NCBI GenBank assembly: GCA_007922225.1
Contig: ML679956.1
Location: 70,362,111 to 70,426,110, forward strand
Length of the DNA stretch: 64,000 nucleotides
Direction of reading: 5' to 3'
From: Emydura subglobosa
Lineage: Eukaryota; Chordata; Testudines; Chelidae
Below the pieces are notes generated by a model. It did no database searches. It saw nothing but the letters and a program-made list of their open reading frames with translations, and was not told where the DNA came from. Shown piece after piece: positions 61,815 to 64,000 of this stretch. The position numbers and the translations under genes were made by a program. Within the stretch, counting starts at the first letter, position 1; each line of letters begins with the position of its first letter.

Positions 61815-64000
61815 AGCAACACATCTCGAAGAATTCCAATTACTGTACCAGTAAGAAAGTTTTCTTTCTTTGAGTTGTTCTCTATATCTATATTCATTCC
61901 ACTCTTGATGACTCTCAAGCAGTGATCAACTATTGCAGCACTCTGCCAAAAGACGCGTCCAACTTTGATGCTTCCATTATGGAAAAATGCTTGGTAATAG
62001 CATATACTGAATCCCAAGCAGTGGCTTTAAACATACCCAAAATGGGATTGGTTTGCAAGGAAACCTATTTAGATAATCTCTCTCAGAAAATGATTGACCC
62101 TTCATTGTCTCAGCAAGTGCTTAGTCCTTTGCAGATAAAAGGCTAAGGACCTGCAAACATCAAGGTTATGCAATCTGGATTCTCTCTGATTAGGATGTGG
62201 TTTGAGAAAGAATATTGGTAAATGACTAATATTATTCATTTAAATGGAAGTCCAAAACTATCCTGGACAGGGACTTGGCATGTGACCAAAGAGACACCTT
62301 ATAAATATGAAAAACTGTATATGGATGTCCTGCTATTAATCCCTGTATTTCTCCAATTCTCCTAGCTGATGTAATTGCTACCATAAAGGAGGTTTTCATA
62401 GGTAAGTGTAATAGAGAGCATGTTGCTAGGGATTCAAACAGAGGGTCCCTCAGACCAGCAAACACCATGTTGAGATCCAGGGAGAGGGAGTTCTCTTTTT
62501 AACAGAAAAACCCTAGTTAGCTCACTGAGGAATTAAGATATAGTGGGGTGGGAAGAAACTGCACAGCCTTCAGTAGAAGGGTGATATACAGTGGCGGCTG
62601 CCAGGTGTACTTTAACAGAACTATCTGAAAAGTCCAGATTTCTTTAGCGTTAGTAAATAGTTCAAGATAGTAGATATCTATGTGTCAACAGGGTATAACT
62701 GCGTATTGTATGTACCTAGTTGTAAATTTTTCAACTTAGCAGTATAAATTTCTCTGGTGGAATCCTTCCTACTTTTTTATCACAATGTTTCTGGACATCT
62801 GAAAAATAGATCAGACTGTTCATCCCTGGACAGTGAAATGGAGGGAGGATGGGTTCAGATGAAGAATGTTCCCATTGTCCTGAGATATCAAGTCTGGTGT
62901 TATGGGTAAGGGTCTTAGAGTAATAAAGCTGTGTTGGCCTACTGGTAGCTATCAAGATGATCCTGGCAGCATCTTGCTTGATTTTACTGTGTACTCTGAG
63001 AATCAGAGGAAATGGTAAGTAAGCATACATCAGTGTCAAGGATCATTGAATGAGAAATGTATCAGGGATACTGGGCTCTGAACCCTGATGGAACAAAAAG
63101 TCAGATACTCTTTTTTTTCTATCACAAACAAATGTACTGAAGGATGATCCCATTCCTGGAAAACTGCACAAATCAAAGAGTCTTTGTCTACTCATGATCT
63201 GATGAGAAATGTCTACTCAAATTATCTGCCAGATTATTCTGCAAATCTGGAAGGTGAACTGCTGTGAGAGATACCTGGTGCTGAATGCACCAATTCTGTA
63301 ATGAAGCCATCTCTTAGCATGGCAGGGACGATCATACCCACCACAAATCAGTTTATATAAAATATGGTAATCGTGTCAGTACACCAGAGGCAAGAATTCC
63401 ATACAGACCTTGGAACCTCCTTTGAGTTCCAATATGTTTTTATATAAGCGAGTCTCCTCACAAGTCCACTTGCCCTGTGCTTGATGGTGGTCCAGATGTA
63501 CTCCGCATCCCAAAAGTGAGGAGACTATTACTAAACTTTTAGGTGGAAGGGGTGACAAAAAGGCTACTCTTCTGCACTTTATTGGGGTCTTTCCAACAAT
63601 TCAGAGAAGAAAGAAGATCTTAGGGAATCAATAGAGGCAATTGATTGTGTCTGCTCAATGCAAATACTACTTTTAGCCAACCCTGCGTACAACCTAGGTG
63701 TAGTCTGGCATGCTGTGTAATGACCATGCAGGAGACCAGGTGTCTGAGTCAATTTTGACAAATCCCTACAATAGTCTATGGATTTGTATAAAGCTAAATG
63801 ATAAGACTGCACATGGTTTCAAATATGTCTTGAGGCAAACAAGTTCTGGTGTTGTACAGTCTACAGCTTCCCCTATGAACTCTATTTGTTTTGTTGATGT
63901 TAAAATGGACTTTTCCCTGACTTTTAGGCTAAGGATCATGAAAAGTTGAAGAATCCAATGGATGGAGCTTTCCATCTGTAGAGACTTTCCTTGGACGAGC
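61815..64000 (-). mobile_element. DIRS copy 6, cut by the window end
   Basis: The internal complementary region (aacacatctcgaagaattcc, then aattactgtaccagtaagaa) starts at 61,820. The recombinase part on the reverse strand gives MKTSFMVAITSARRIGEIQG and LAGHPYTVFHIYKVSLWSHA (62,232-62,468). The DIRS-specific region gives FPLILRVHSKIKQDAARIIL and IATSRPTQLYYSKTL (62,731-63,039). An RNase H/RT edge follows near 63,230-63,990 (IMLSLKVREKSILTSTKQIEF). The order matches copy 3. The outer terminal repeat is absent at the left. Confidence 0.75.

Noticed and set aside
1..64000. CRISPR arrays, operons, bacterial-type signals
   Set aside because: The window is vertebrate nuclear DNA. Repeats are transposons and microsatellites, with no spaced direct-repeat array.

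Overview
This is a 64 kb piece of a vertebrate nuclear genome. The repeats point to a sauropsid, most likely a turtle: CR1 LINEs with an ATTCTATG-type tail, many DIRS tyrosine-recombinase retrotransposons, a Ty3/gypsy element with a proline-rich-target gag, several hAT elements and a PIF/Harbinger-type Myb gene. Nothing looks bacterial or viral.

The one host gene is on the minus strand. Fifteen consecutive coding exons of a voltage-gated sodium channel alpha subunit run from 61679 (5' side) down to 11519. They cover the end of the domain I extracellular loop and its pore, DI-S6, the DI-DII linker, all of domain II, the DII-DIII linker, and domain III from S1 to S4. All splice phases agree, no exon contains a stop, and together they encode about 3.06 kb. 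The gene starts before and ends beyond the window. Sequence signatures place it in the SCN5A/SCN10A/SCN11A group. SCN10A (Nav1.8) fits best, but several stretches are closer to SCN5A. Its domain I pore has Tyr at the tetrodotoxin site, where mammalian members of this group have Cys or Ser.

The introns hold nested transposons. DIRS elements lie at about 0.4-4.1, 4.4-11.0, 17.5-27.4, 36.8-39.0, 53.4-59.7 and 61.8-64.0 kb, and every one is in the same orientation as the gene. Into them have landed a gypsy element with the unusual gag-IN-RT-RH order (5.7-10.8 kb), a 3.5 kb hAT transposon with a perfect 8-bp target duplication (18,994-22,487), CR1 copies, two LTRs and a Harbinger-type element that still carries an open 297-codon Myb/SANT-like frame. 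Non-autonomous hAT elements at 14.86, 28.25 and 29.33 kb also have clear 8-bp target duplications.

Layout: 0-11 kb is intron 3' of the domain III S4 exon and is almost all DIRS plus gypsy. 11.5-17 kb holds three domain III exons. 17.5-31 kb is a transposon-filled intron. 31.9-36.4 kb holds the DII-DIII linker exons. 42.7-45.0 kb is domain II. 48.7-52.6 kb is the DI-DII linker and DI-S6. 53.4-59.7 kb is a composite DIRS ending about 82 bp from an exon donor. 59.8-61.7 kb is the domain I pore region. All repeat products are decayed except the Myb-like frame and parts of the hAT transposase.
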